Assembly: GCA_030448185.1 (NCBI GenBank)
Contig: JAUJNL010000053.1
Span: 1-42,303, forward strand
Direction of reading: 5' to 3'
Origin: Cytophagales bacterium
Lineage (GTDB): Bacteria > Bacteroidota > Bacteroidia > Cytophagales > 172606-1
DNA: 42,303 nt
Every line of letters starts with the position of its first letter. Positions within the stretch are counted from its first letter, which is position 1. The position numbers and the translations under genes are program-made. Of the stretch, positions 26,215-35,114 are shown one piece after another. Below the pieces are notes generated by a model, which ran no database searches, had not been told where the DNA came from, and saw only the letters and a program-made list of their open reading frames with translations.

Positions 26215-26890
26215 TTAAAAGAGCAATAAAAGATCTCCCTATATTAAAATACAAGTTGAAAATATAGAGCTAATCAAGAGAACACGCATTTTTACCATTA
26301 GACGAAAGTAATATAAACTATTGGTTGATAAAAGCAATACAATACACAATTCTGTATTTTATGATATTGGTGTTAATATTGGCTACTATAGTTCAAATTG
26401 CTGTTTTAAAATTTATAGGAACCAGTTTAGATGCATTATTAAAAAAATATCAATAAAAATAGAATTGGATCCACGTTTTGTTTAGGTGTTTCAAATAAGA
26501 GAAAACAAATTGCATATAGTAATAGTGGGTTAAATAGTCTGTACGAGAGAAAATTCCCCGATAAAATGAAGATTAAAACAAAAGAAAAAATAAATATTGA
26601 ATTAGATGCACTTGTTAATATAATAAAAGCAATAATTTATTCTTCCTTGAAGCGACGTAGAAGGCGATGAGTTAAAGTTCTTTTGGAAAGCCTATAATTG
26701 TATGTGAATATTCCGAAAGCACTTCTAATGATGCGGGCTATAAACGAGAAGAACTACTTGTTCAGATGGAAAGATGATATACTGTTTTCGGTATAGATAA
26801 AGATTCAACTAATAAAGGTTTAATTCAAAATAATTTTCCTATTACCATTACTGATGTTACTTGCTGACTTTAATCTCTATATTTAGATTT
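26215..26890 (+). pseudogene. Decayed FkbM family methyltransferase
   Basis: Fragments in alternating frames read in the right order for an FkbM SAM-dependent methyltransferase. They are: AIKDLPILKYKL (near 26228); HAFLPLDESNINYWLIKAIQ (near 26283); the SAM motif VFYDIGVNIGYYSS (near 26355); GVSNKRKQIAYSNSGLNSLY (near 26487); the signature DVEGDELK (near 26653); and PIIVCEYSESTSNDAGYKRE then ELLVQMER (near 26692). At least five frame changes and stops separate them. The DNA is very AT-rich compared with ilvB and ilvC, which suggests transfer. FkbM enzymes usually belong to polysaccharide or natural-product loci, so its place in an ilv operon is odd. Confidence 0.75.
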
Positions 26891-26998
26891 TATTATTTGT
26901 AATATATTAATATTAGGAATAGCTAATATTAGTGTTTTAACTTCTTACTACGATTAAGCATTATAGCATAGTCTTGCAAACCAGAAAGAAACATTTTT

Positions 26999-27033
26999 TA
27001 CATCGAATATCGCACATCGACAATCGAACATTT
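26999..27033 (+). repeat. Heptamer word repeat, ATCGAAY family
   Basis: Words ATCGAAT, ATCGCAC, ATCGACA and ATCGAAC follow one another directly before ilvN. The same family occurs at 32180, 32660 and 38962. Confidence 0.65.
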
Positions 27034-27043
27034 AATTAATTCT

Positions 27044-27616
27044 ATGACGACCAACGGCCACCACGACCCGGAAAGAACCTTTATCATTTTCATACTGACG
27101 GAAAATAAAAGCGGTCTGCTCAATGCCATTACCATCATTTTTACCCGGCGCAAAATCCAATATTGAGAGTATTAACGTCTCCGAATCCGAGGTTGCCGAG
27201 TAAGCCGTTATACAATTGTGGTGAAACTGACCCGCGAAAAGGCTGAAAAGCTGGTGAAGCAAATCCGTAAGGTTATTGAGGTGTTAGGCATTCATGTTGA
27301 AGAAGAAGAAACCCATTCTCAGGAAATGGCCCTCTACAAAGTACCGCTGGAGCCTTTTCTAAATGATACTGATAACCGGGTAGAAAAAACTGATAAGAAC
27401 TCACTTGCCCGTATCCTATACATTGAACGAGATTATTTGATTATCGAAAAACGGGACGGAAGAGCGAACGAAAAACTGTTCGAAGAACTGAAAGAGTTTG
27501 GGGTATCCGAATTCGTCCGGTCAGCCCGCATCTCCATTTCCAAGTCCAAGCGCCGCACCGAGACTTTCCTCAGAGAGCTGGAAGAACTCAGCACCAAATC
27601 GGTGAGGGGTGGGTAA
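27044..27616 (+). pseudogene. ilvN: Acetolactate synthase small (regulatory) subunit, two frameshifts
   Basis: IlvN is the ACT-domain subunit that makes IlvB sensitive to valine feedback and raises its activity. The start is the ATG at 27044 (MTTNGHHDPERTFIIFILTE). The ACT core NKSGLLNAITIIFTRRKI is followed by an extra C (about 27160), then NIESINVSESEVA, then a missing G (about 27202), then SRYTIVVKLTREKAEKLVKQ in the last frame to 27616. Correcting both gives 190 residues with the second half KSLARILYIERDYLIIEK and EELKEFGVSEFVRSARISIS intact, the usual layout of the family. The two indels compensate, so a frame reader sees only the second half. It is separated from ilvB by 1.6 kb of decayed DNA. 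Confidence 0.9.
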
Positions 27617-27644
27617 AGAGGAAATGCAGTAGAAAGTGAATAAT

Positions 27645-27720
27645 CTTCTCTGTGTTCCTCCCGCATCCTCTGCGGTTGAATCTGTTTTGACCGCAGAGGA
27701 CGCGGAGGAACACAGAGAAG
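27645..27720. repeat. Long palindromic dispersed repeat, CACAGAG type
   Basis: The arms 27645-27676 and 27690-27720 are inverted repeats of about 31 bases with one indel and one mismatch. They contain CTCTGTGTTCCTCC and CCGCAGAGGACGCGGAGG. Repeats built from CACAGAG / GCGGAGG words are known from many unrelated bacterial genomes. It lies 28 bp after ilvN. Confidence 0.8.
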
Positions 27721-27759
27721 CAGTTACAATAGCGCGTATTTTTGCAAGAATTTATCTCT

Positions 27760-28656
27760 ATGACCAAAGGAGAAAATTCCCCTCTACAATATTGAGGCGT
27801 TTAAGCAGAAAACGGACAGCCGGCAGAAGTATCTGGTAGAGATATTTGATAACCAGAAACCTTCGGGCTCCGTTTCCCCACCGGCACTCCGATTTCTACG
27901 AAATACTTTTTCTGCACCAGGGTTCGGGTACACATACCATTGATTTTATCCAGTACGAAATCAAGCCCCCTGCATTTTTCCCCCTGGCCAAGTCCATACC
28001 CTTGACCCCTCTGACGACATCTGTGGTTACCTCTTCCTTGTTTACCGCTGATTTTCTGCTGACCGAAAAGCAGGACAAAAACGGCATTTTCGACCTGCCA
28101 TTTTTTCTATAACCTGAACAATGAAAATGCCCCGCTTTACATCCAGCATCAAACAGATGTAGAATCTATTACCCAACTATGCAAGATTGCCGTTCAGGAA
28201 TACGATAAAGCCCTGTCGGATGCACCTGACGTAGTACGACCTTTATTGGTATTACTGACCTTCTGTAAACGGGTTTATCCGGCTCGTTCTCAGGAAGCCA
28301 CGCAGGCGAAAGGAAAAATTCTGGTCAAGCGTTTCAAACAGGCTATTGAAGAACACTATTTAGAGTACCGTTCCGTAAAAAGACTTTGCTGACTACCTGC
28401 AAATTAATCCCAGTCACCTTAACGAAACCGTAAAACAATTTACGGGCCGCACTGCCTCGGAACTCATCAAGGATAAAGTAATGCTGGAAATCAAACGGAA
28501 ACTCCTGTACACCGACCTCACTGTCTCCGAAATCGCCTCCAGTTCGGGTTCACCGACCAATCCTACTTCTCCAAGTATTTCCGCCAGCGGGAAGGCCAAT
28601 CTCCGCAAGCTTTCCGGGAACAATCATTAAAAGAAAATGGTAAAGCTGAATGTTAA
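27760..28656 (+). pseudogene. AraC-family transcriptional regulator, multiple frameshifts
   Basis: The corrected reading is about 298 residues. An N-terminal cupin-like sensor contains PHRHSDFYEILFLHQGSGTH (near 27876), DFIQYEIKPPAFF, then GQVHTLDPSDDICGYLFLVY (near 27985) in another frame, then DFLLTEKQDKNGIFDLPFF. The C-terminal HTH follows with DFADYLQINPSHLNETVKQF and TGRTASELI, then TVSEIASSSGFTDQSYFSKY and FRQREGQSPQAFR, the AraC signature. Frame changes are seen near 27780, 27880, 27980, 28035, 28105, 28383 and 28550, mostly one-base gains or losses in short runs. The residues stay conserved between breaks, so error is possible. An AraC gene between ilvN and ilvC is not part of the standard cluster. 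Confidence 0.8.
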
Positions 28657-28731
28657 ATGCTAAATGAAGCATATTTACAATTCAGTTCCTATATCCCCAT
28701 TTACCATTTAGCCTTTAAAATTTAGCATTCC
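28645..28731. repeat. Heptamer word repeat, TAAATGY family, inverted pair
   Basis: GCTGAATGTTAAATGCTAAA (from 28645) is followed about 30 bases later by reverse words CCATTTACCATTTAGCC and AAATTTAGCATTC (28697-28731). The pair overlaps the end of the AraC remnant. Confidence 0.65.
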
Positions 28732-28946
28732 CTAAGATTGCCATCTGTAAAAAGTACCTGAAATACCTATTTTTATTATAACCCCTGCCCCTGCATAAAC
28801 AGGATATTTGTAATCTGCATAACCCCCGGTGCCCAGGGAGTTAAATTAATAGTTTTAAAGTCCTCTTAGCAGGAGCGCATTGTGTTACACCTGATATCTA
28901 TTACCCAATAATAATACCTACAATTAACCAATCTACCCCTATCCAC

Positions 28947-29986
28947 ATGGCAAAAGCTAAAATTTGGCAACGTAGAAGAAGACGTGTAACCCGCGAAGAA
29001 TTCCCCGATGAGAAAGCCCGGGAACTATTGAAAACGAAAACTATCGCCGTAATTGGTTACGGTGTACAAGGTCCCGGCCAATCCCTGAATATGCGTGACA
29101 ACGGTTTCAACGTAATCGTTGGTCAGCGTAAGCCCTCCAAAACCTGGGATAAAGCCGTAGCCGACGGCTGGAAACCCGGCGAAACGCTTTTTGAAATTGA
29201 AGAAGCGCTGCAACGTGGCACTATTATGCCTGCTGCTTTCCGATGCTGCCCAAATCGCGATGTGGCCAACGGTGAGGAAACACCTGACTGCCGCAAAACC
29301 TGTACTTCTCTCATGGTTTTGGTGTTACTTATAAAGAACAAACGGGCATTATCCCGCCCGCGGATGTGGACGTAATGTTGGTGGCCCCCAAAGGTTCTGG
29401 CACCAGCTTGCGTCGCCTGTTCCCTCGAAGGTAAAGGCTTGAACTCTTCTTTCGCTATCTTCCAGGACGCTACCGGCAAGCCCGTGAGCACTTGCGATGG
29501 GTATCGGTGTAGGCTCTTGGCTACCTGTTCCAGACCGACTTCTACAAAGAAGTAACTTCTGACTTGACTGGCGAACGTGGTACCTTAATGGGTGCTATCC
29601 CAGGGAATTTTTGCGGCTCAATACGAAGTACTGCGGAAAAACGGTCACTCTCCTCTCTGAAGCTTTCAATGAAACGGTGGAAGAACTGACCGAAAGCTTG
29701 ATGCCGCTGGTAGCTGAGAACGGTATGGACTGGATGTACGCCAACTGCTCTACTACGGCGCAACGTGGTGCATTGGATTGGTGGAAGAAATTCCGCGATG
29801 CCACCCTGCCCGTATTCAATGATTTGTACAACAGTGTAAAAGAAGGCAAAGAAGCAGCCCGTTCTATCGCTTCCAACAGCCAGGCCGACTACCGCGAAAA
29901 GTTGGAAGGCGAACTGAAGGAATTACGTGAGTCCGAAATATGGTAAGCCGGGCGCTACCGTTCGCAAGCTGCGTCCGAAAAAATAA
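28947..29986 (+). pseudogene. ilvC: Ketol-acid reductoisomerase, many frameshifts
   Basis: IlvC isomerises and reduces acetolactate (and acetohydroxybutyrate) with NADPH and Mg. The first 15 codons already contain a compensated pair of indels hiding FGNVEEDVVTREEFP. The dinucleotide site IAVIGYGVQGPGQSLNMRDN (about residues 31-50) is intact. Beyond 29220 the expected [64 protein letters not shown] and ETDFYKEVTSDLTGERGTLM segments alternate among frames. The stretch 29611-29946 is again continuous (EAFNETVEELTESLMPLVAE and GMDWMYANCSTTAQRGALDW). A last indel near 29941 precedes the stop at 29986. About ten indels in 1 kb with few visible substitutions make sequence error likely. If they are real, the cell is a Val/Ile/Leu auxotroph. 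Confidence 0.88.
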
Positions 29987-30077
29987 CCTCATCCCGGCCC
30001 CTCTCCTGCCCAGAGGGGAGTTAGTTTTACAGTAGTTTTAAAGTCCTTCTCCTTAAGGAGAGGGATTTAGGGTCAGG
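29987..30077. repeat. Dispersed repeat, CCCCTCTCC / GGAGAGGG type
   Basis: CCTCATCCCGGCCCCTCTCC opens the block directly after the ilvC stop. GGAGAGGGATTTAGGGTCAGG (30057-30077) closes it as the inverted partner, with an inner hairpin at CCCCTCTCCTGCCCAGAGGG. This repeat type occurs in many bacteria. A partial copy (GTTTTAAAGTCCTCTTAGCA) lies near 28853, before ilvC. Confidence 0.7.
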
Positions 30078-30241
30078 TTTTTGATAGTTAATCTGTTAAT
30101 GGGTTATTAGGAGACTGAGCGGTGCACTTAACTTTTATATCAAAATGCTAATCCTGGTATAAATAGCCTGCTTGGTCACTTAATAACTCATTTACTTAAC
30201 ACTCCCTTGCTATAAAGGCTAAAACCATTAACTATATAATT

Positions 30242-30436
30242 ATGAAAGTCCAATTTGTTACCGACTCCAAAGGCCGCAAAACGGCTGTGCAGATTCCCAT
30301 CAAAGAGTGGGAATTAATTCGGAAAAAACTGGAAAAAGGGCTTTTTTTTGACGATTTGAAAGATGCATTTGAAGAAGCTGTATTATTTGAAGAGGGTAAA
30401 ATACAATTAAAAATCTGCCAGAGAGTTACTGAATGA
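30242..30436 (+). CDS. Antitoxin of a RelE-type module
   Basis: A 64-residue protein, MKVQFVTDSKGRKTAVQIPI then KEWELIRKKLEK, that resembles the short antitoxins paired with RelE/ParE toxins in Bacteroidota. A beta N-terminus (dimerisation/DNA-contact region) leads to a helical, acidic toxin-wrapping tail (DDLKDAFEEAVLFEEGK). The stop codon overlaps the toxin start by four bases (ATGA), the typical translational coupling of such pairs. It lies 256 bp after ilvC. The pair probably represses its own promoter in the upstream spacer, as is general for type II systems. The last residues (KICQRVTE) differ from the usual ending, so a small frame error at the end is possible. Confidence 0.72.
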   Translation: MKVQFVTDSKGRKTAVQIPIKEWELIRKKLEKGLFFDDLKDAFEEAVLFEEGKIQLKICQRVTE

Positions 30437-30756
30437 GCTATAAGGTTGTTGCTACCAGTAACTTTGAGAAGGAACTTAAACGGCTGGCAAAGAAATACAA
30501 ATCTCTGAAAGGAGATATTGCGCCGTTATTTGAATCCTTGGAAATGCAGCCGGAACAGGGCAAGTCGCTTGGGAAAGGTTGTTACAAAATCCGGTTAGCT
30601 ATCAGTACTAAAGGAAAAGGTAAAAGTGGTGGTGCGAGGATAATTACGTGTGTGAAGGTAACGCCGGAGGCAGTAGTACTGTTAACGATTTACGACAAGT
30701 CTGAAAGGGAAGACATTACTGATAAAGAACTAGAAGCATTTTTAAAATCTCTCTGA
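30433..30756 (+). CDS. RelE/ParE-family toxin
   Basis: A 107-residue toxin of the RelE/ParE superfamily. The fold is recognisable: the first helices SNFEKELKRLAKKYKSLKGD, then LFESLEMQPEQGKSLGKGCY, YKIRLAISTKGKGKSGGARI, the strand IITCVKVTPEAVVLLTIYDK and the terminal SEREDITDKELEAFLKSL. RelE members cleave mRNA at the ribosome, while ParE members target gyrase. The GKGKSGGARI basic loop is common in the RelE-like branch, but the mode cannot be fixed from sequence. It ends 6 bp before leuC, so the module lies inside the ilv-leu transcription unit. Confidence 0.82.
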   Translation: MSYKVVATSNFEKELKRLAKKYKSLKGDIAPLFESLEMQPEQGKSLGKGCYKIRLAISTKGKGKSGGARIITCVKVTPEAVVLLTIYDKSEREDITDKELEAFLKSL

Positions 30757-30762
30757 GGACTT

Positions 30763-32165
30763 ATGCAACCAACTACTTTATTCGATAAAATCTGGGAAAG
30801 CCACGTAGTCAAACGGCAGGAAGGCTTCCCGGATGTATTGTACATTGACCGCCATTACATTCACGAGGTAACTTCGCCTCAGGCATTTGGCGGCTTGCGG
30901 CAAAGAGGCATCGGGGTGGCCCGGGTGGAGCAAACCACGGCTACTGCCGACCACAATGTGCCCACCAAAGACCAGCACCTGCCGATTAAAGAAGCCTTAT
31001 CCCGGCATCAGGTAGAGACCCTGCGGAAGAACTGCGCCGAGTTTGGAGTGGAACTGTACGACCTGCTGCATCCTTATCAAGGCATTGTGCACATCATTGG
31101 TCGGAGTTAGGCTTAACACTGCCCGGCATGACTATGGTTTGCGGTGACAGCCATACTTCTACCCACGGTGCATTCGGCAGCATTGCCTTCGGGATTGGTA
31201 CCAGTGAAGTGGAGCAGGTGCTGGCTACCCAGTGCATGCTGCAATACAAGCCCAAAAAGATGCGGATGAACATTAATGGCCAACTGGGCAAGGGCGTAGT
31301 TTCCAAAGACATTATTTTATACATCATTTCCAAAATCTCGGCCAGCGGCGGCAATGGGTACTTCGTGGAATATGCGGGTGATACGATTCGTGGCCTGAGC
31401 ATGGAAGCCCGAATGACCATCTGCAACATGAGCATCGAAATGGGTGCCCGTGGCGGCATGATTGCCCCCGACCAGACTACTTTTGACTACGTGAAAGGCC
31501 GTAAATTTGCCCCCCAAGGCGCCGACTTTGACAAAGCCGTCCAATATTGGAAAACGCTGAAAACCGACGAAGGCGCCGTATTTGACAAGGAGTATAACTT
31601 CGACGCCGCCGATATTGCCCCTATGATTACCTATGGTACCAATCCGGGCATGGGCATTAAAGTGACGGAACGGATACCCACGCTGGACGAACTGAAAGAC
31701 ATCAGCGAACACGCTTCATTCAAAAAGTCCTTGGACTACATGGGCCTGCAACCCGGCGGACAATTGCTGGGCCAGAAAGTAGATTACGTTTTCATCGGTT
31801 CCTGTACCAATGCCCGTATTGAAGACCTTCGCCAAGTAGCTGATTTTGTGAAAGGCAAACGTAAAGCTTCCGACGTAGAAGTCTGGATTATCCCCGGTTC
31901 CAAGCAGGTCGAAAAACAAGCGCAGGAGGAAGGTTTAGACCGCATATTTGAAGAAGCCGGTTTCGAATTACGCGGTCCCGGCTGCTCTGCCTGCCTCGGC
32001 ATGAACGAGGACAAAGTACCCGCCGGCAAATACTGTATTTCTACTTCTAACCGCAACTTCGAAGGCCGTCAAGGCCCCGGAGCCCGTACCTTCCTGGCCA
32101 GCCCCCTCTCTGCCGCCGTAGCCGCCGTAACCGGCCGGGTAGAGGATGTGAGGGAGTATATATAG
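30763..32165 (+). pseudogene. leuC: 3-isopropylmalate dehydratase large subunit, one frameshift
   Basis: LeuC with LeuD isomerises 2-isopropylmalate to 3-isopropylmalate through a 4Fe-4S cluster. The start MQPTTLFDKIWESHVVKRQE at 30763 is followed by the aconitase-type core. The frame breaks at IVHIIG (about 31100). Adding a C to GGTCGGAG restores [20 protein letters not shown], after which the second frame runs to 32165. The corrected protein has 467 residues. The cluster cysteines are present in [25 protein letters not shown] and [11 protein letters not shown]. The rest ([32 protein letters not shown]) is well preserved, so a sequencing deletion is likely. The toxin gene lies 6 bp upstream. 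Confidence 0.93.
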
Positions 32166-32179
32166 GTTGCAATGTCCAA

Positions 32180-32273
32180 TGTTGGTTGTTCGATGTTCGA
32201 ATTTTATTTCGGAGAAACTTGTTCTGCTTTGAAATCTGGTTTTTGAGAGAATTTGAACATCGAACAACTAACA
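32180..32273. repeat. Inverted pair of ATCGAAY words before the four-helix-bundle gene
   Basis: The arms 32180-32203 and 32250-32273 are 24-base inverted repeats with two mismatches (GTTGTTCGATGTTCGAATT against AATTTGAACATCGAACAAC). They are separated by 46 bases. More words (ATCGAATATCGAT) continue up to the gene start. The block can fold into a long hairpin between leuC and the S23-type gene. Confidence 0.8.
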
Positions 32274-32288
32274 TCGAATATCGATATT

Positions 32289-32651
32289 ATGAAGAGTTAT
32301 ACCGACTTAGACGTTTGGAAGGCAAGCAGGGCTTTGGTAAAAGACATTTATAGCCTTACCAAAGTCTTTCCTAAAGAAGAAATATACGTACTAACAAGTC
32401 AAATGCGGAGATGTGCAATTTCTATTCCTTCCAATATAGCCGAGGGAAGTGGAAGGAATTACGCTAAAGACTCGATTCAATTCTTTTACATTGCCAGAGG
32501 CTCACTATATGAATTGGAGACACAGTTATATCTGGCTTTTGACCAAGAATATCTGCCAGAGGAATTACTGAATGACAAGTTGAACACGGTTGCAAAGTGT
32601 AAGCAGATGCTCAACGGGCTGATTAATTATTACGAAAAGCTTCCGAAGTAG
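32289..32651 (+). CDS. Four-helix-bundle protein (S23 / 23S rRNA intervening-sequence type)
   Basis: A 120-residue protein of the family first described from ORFs in 23S rRNA intervening sequences. Landmarks: YTDLDVWKASRALVKDIYSL (about 4-23), the conserved MRRCAISIPSNIAEGSGR (about 42-59), FFYIARGSLYELETQLYLA (about 68-86) and a final helix ending LINYYEKLPK. Family members form pentameric helical bundles that may bind nucleic acid, and relatives act as accessory proteins (Avd) in diversity-generating retroelements. The start at 32289 (MKSYTD) is chosen because the longer frame from 32253 only translates word repeat. It separates leuC from leuD, normally adjacent, and has ATCGAAY words on both sides, as if carried in as a unit. 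Confidence 0.9.
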   Translation: MKSYTDLDVWKASRALVKDIYSLTKVFPKEEIYVLTSQMRRCAISIPSNIAEGSGRNYAKDSIQFFYIARGSLYELETQLYLAFDQEYLPEELLNDKLNTVAKCKQMLNGLINYYEKLPK

Positions 32652-32659
32652 ATTAATCC

Positions 32660-32691
32660 CGAACACCGGGCATCGAATATCGAACATCGAT
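32660..32691 (+). repeat. ATCGAAY word repeat after the four-helix-bundle gene
   Basis: CGAACACCGGGCATCGAATA followed by TCGAACATCGAT fills the short gap between the S23-type gene and leuD. With 32180-32273 it brackets that gene. Confidence 0.7.
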
Positions 32692-32693
32692 TT

Positions 32694-33281
32694 ATGAAAG
32701 AAAACTTTAAAACCCTGACATCGTCCTGCGTGCCGGTAGCTATTGAAAATGTGGACACCGACCAGATTATTCCGGCCCGTTTCCTGAAAACTACCACCCG
32801 GGAAGGCTTTGGCGATAACCTGTTCCGTGACTGGCGATACGACAACAATAACCAGCCCAAGCCAGATTTTGTGCTGAATAACCCTACCTACTCAGGTAAA
32901 ATTCTGGCCGCGGGCAAAAATTTCGGCTGTGGTTCCAGCCGGGAACACGCCGCCTGGGCTATTTATGATGCCGGTTTCCGGGTAGTCATTTCCAGCTTCT
33001 TTGCGGATATCTTCAAAGGCAATGCATTGAACAACAACTTGTTACCGGTACAGGTATCCGAGCCATTTCTGGCCCGCCTGTTCGAGCTGGTAGAAAAAAA
33101 ACCTGCTTCTCCGATTACTGTAAATCTGGAAACGCAGACCGTGACTTTGGCCGACGGAACGGCTGAGTCTTTCGACATCAACCCCTACAAAAAAGCCTGT
33201 CTCATCAATGGCTACGATGATATCGATTACCTGCTGAGCCTGAAAGAAGAGATTAAGGCTTTTGAAATGGCACGGGTTTAA
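32694..33281 (+). CDS. leuD: 3-isopropylmalate dehydratase small subunit
   Basis: LeuD is the swivel-domain partner of LeuC in leucine synthesis. It is intact at 195 residues. The signature is [15 protein letters not shown] (about 20-34), [20 protein letters not shown] (about 73-92), [20 protein letters not shown] and the C-terminal [20 protein letters not shown]. It starts at the ATG 32694 ([20 protein letters not shown]), directly after word-repeat DNA. It is probably co-transcribed with leuC through the inserted four-helix-bundle gene. Confidence 0.96.
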   Translation: MKENFKTLTSSCVPVAIENVDTDQIIPARFLKTTTREGFGDNLFRDWRYDNNNQPKPDFVLNNPTYSGKILAAGKNFGCGSSREHAAWAIYDAGFRVVISSFFADIFKGNALNNNLLPVQVSEPFLARLFELVEKKPASPITVNLETQTVTLADGTAESFDINPYKKACLINGYDDIDYLLSLKEEIKAFEMARV

Positions 33282-33397
33282 CTGTTGTAATGTCTGGTCA
33301 TGTAGAAAGTAGTTTGCAAACTGCTATATTAGAAATCAGTGAACTTTTCTTGCTTGTACCGATAAAAAGAAAAGCAGGATTTTAACAATCTACGATT

Positions 33398-33697
33398 ATG
33401 GCTGATAATAAAGACCTTCCCGAAATTGTCGCGGAGATACTCATTGAACTCCAAAAGATGAATGGGAAAATGAACAAGCTTGATTCCATTGATAGCCGTC
33501 TGGAACGAGTAGAAAAACACTTCGAACAGGTAGATAGTCGTTTGGAGCGAGTAGAAGGGCAACAGGCTAAAAATAATGCTGCCGTTGGTGAAATACGTTT
33601 TTCGGTCGTGAAACTGGCTGAACAGTTAGAGGTGGTACAAAAATTTGACGAACGAATTAAAGCATTGGAATCAGTTGTATTCCGAAAAGGGGCTTAA
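33398..33697 (+). CDS. Small coiled-coil hypothetical protein
   Basis: A 99-residue protein with regular hydrophobic heptads: LPEIVAEILIELQKMNGKMN, then an internal repeat SIDSRLERVEKHFEQ / QVDSRLERVEGQQAK, then VVKLAEQLEVVQKFDERIKA. It is almost certainly a helical coiled coil. There is no signal peptide, membrane helix or catalytic motif. It is similar in style to the small protein at 23324, also inserted between operon genes. The family was not recognised, and its function is unknown. Confidence 0.6.
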   Translation: MADNKDLPEIVAEILIELQKMNGKMNKLDSIDSRLERVEKHFEQVDSRLERVEGQQAKNNAAVGEIRFSVVKLAEQLEVVQKFDERIKALESVVFRKGA

Positions 33698-33716
33698 GCG
33701 CTATTCCGTAAAATAG

Positions 33717-33808
33717 TTTTCACGCAAAGGCCGCAAAGAATGACGCGAAGGCGCAAAGAAACTTTTCTTGGCGAACTTTGCGCTTTCTTTGCGGCCTTTG
33801 CGTGAAAA
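33717..33808. repeat. Perfect palindromic dispersed repeat, CGCAAAG type
   Basis: The 24-base arms 33717-33740 and 33785-33808 are perfect inverted repeats containing CACGCAAAGGCCGCAAAG. GCGCAAAG words and their inverse lie inside. Repeats of CGCAAAG words are found in many bacterial phyla. It lies between the coiled-coil ORF and leuB. Confidence 0.85.
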
Positions 33809-33897
33809 TTAATGCATGGCCTATATACTTGCAGAACATTTGGCTCAGTTATCAGCCATTCAGTCATATATTATAATTCAGCAATCCAATTAAATAC

Positions 33898-34980
33898 ATG
33901 AGCACTTACAAAATAGTGGTAGCACCCGGCGACGGGATTGGCAAGGAAGTAACCACTTGGGGCCGGAAAGTACTGGAGAAAATCGGTCAGGTGTACGGCC
34001 ATACGTTCACCTTTACGGAAGCCGTGATCGGGCACGTTGCCATTGAAGCTACGGGTAATCCGCTTCCCGACGATTCGCTGGAGAAGATGCGAGCCTCCGA
34101 TGCTATTTTGTTTGGTGCGGTAGGTCATCCTAAATATGACAATGACCCTTCGGCCAAAGTGCGTCCGGAGCAGGGCCTGCTGAAGATGCGGAAAGAACTG
34201 GGCTTGTACGCCAACCTGCGCCCCATTAAATTATTTGACGAATTGCTGAATGCTTCCAGTATTAAGCCCGAAATCCTGAAAGGCTCCGATATCCTGTTTT
34301 TCCGGGAACTGACGGGTGATGTATACTTCGGGCAGCCCCGGGAACGGCGTGACAACGGCAATACGGCCCTGGATACCATGATTTATTCCCGGTACGAAGT
34401 AGAACGCATTGCCAAAAAAGCCTTTGAAGCAGCCCGGACCCGCCGTAAGAAAGTGACCTCCGTAGATAAGGCCAACGTATTGGAAAGTTCCCGGCTTTGG
34501 CGTGAAACCGTTCAGGAAATGGCTAAAAGCTACCCTGACGTAGAAGTAGAACATATGTTCATCGACACGGCGGCCATGAAACTGATCAAAGACCCTCGTT
34601 CTTTTGACGTAGTGCTGACGGGTAATCTGTTCGGCGATATTCTCACTGATGAAGCATCGCAGATTGCCGGTTCTATGGGCATGCTGGCTTCGGCTTCCTT
34701 AGGCGACCAGACTGGTTTGTACGAACCTATTCACGGTTCAGCCCCGGATATTGCCGGAAAAGGCATTGCCAATCCGCTAGCCTCTATTTTATCAGTGGCC
34801 TTAATGCTGGATATTTCCTTTAATCTGAAGAAGGAATCAGAAGTAGTGATTTGGGCTGTGGAGCAGACGCTGAAAGAAGGCTTCCGGACGGGAGATATTG
34901 CTGATGCAACAACGCCACCCACTCACATCCTGAATACAGACCAGATGGGATCGAAAATTATTGAAAAAATGGGTCAGTAA
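33898..34980 (+). CDS. leuB: 3-isopropylmalate dehydrogenase
   Basis: LeuB oxidatively decarboxylates 3-isopropylmalate with NAD. It is intact at 360 residues. Motifs: the start YKIVVAPGDGIGKEV, the substrate loop RPEQGLLKMRKELGLYANLR (about 83-102), the family block FFRELTGDVYFGQPRER, the catalytic lysine region VTSVDKANVLESSRLWRE (about 183-200), the metal-binding NLFGDILTDEASQIAGSMGM and the NAD loop PIHGSAPDIAGKGIANPLAS. The serine-rich DDSLEKMRASDAILFGAVGH region precedes the active site. It lies 134 bp upstream of leuA in the same direction. Confidence 0.97.
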   Translation: MSTYKIVVAPGDGIGKEVTTWGRKVLEKIGQVYGHTFTFTEAVIGHVAIEATGNPLPDDSLEKMRASDAILFGAVGHPKYDNDPSAKVRPEQGLLKMRKELGLYANLRPIKLFDELLNASSIKPEILKGSDILFFRELTGDVYFGQPRERRDNGNTALDTMIYSRYEVERIAKKAFEAARTRRKKVTSVDKANVLESSRLWRETVQEMAKSYPDVEVEHMFIDTAAMKLIKDPRSFDVVLTGNLFGDILTDEASQIAGSMGMLASASLGDQTGLYEPIHGSAPDIAGKGIANPLASILSVALMLDISFNLKKESEVVIWAVEQTLKEGFRTGDIADATTPPTHILNTDQMGSKIIEKMGQ

Positions 34981-35114
34981 TCGAATTTATTCTTTGTTTT
35001 TTGGTTTCTTCTTGGGAAAAAGATTATCTTGTTTCTCTTTTTTGCAACCAAAAGCAATCATAAACCGATTACGCGGCGTTCTTGTCCGCATTTATCCCCA
35101 AACCCTGCACATCT

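Noticed and set aside
29025..29876. Antisense ORFs over ilvC
   Set aside because: They mirror the coding strand; the plus-strand fragments carry clear IlvC motifs.
32253..32288. Upstream start for the S23-type protein
   Set aside because: The extra 12 residues come from ATCGAAY words; MKSYTDLDVW matches the family start.
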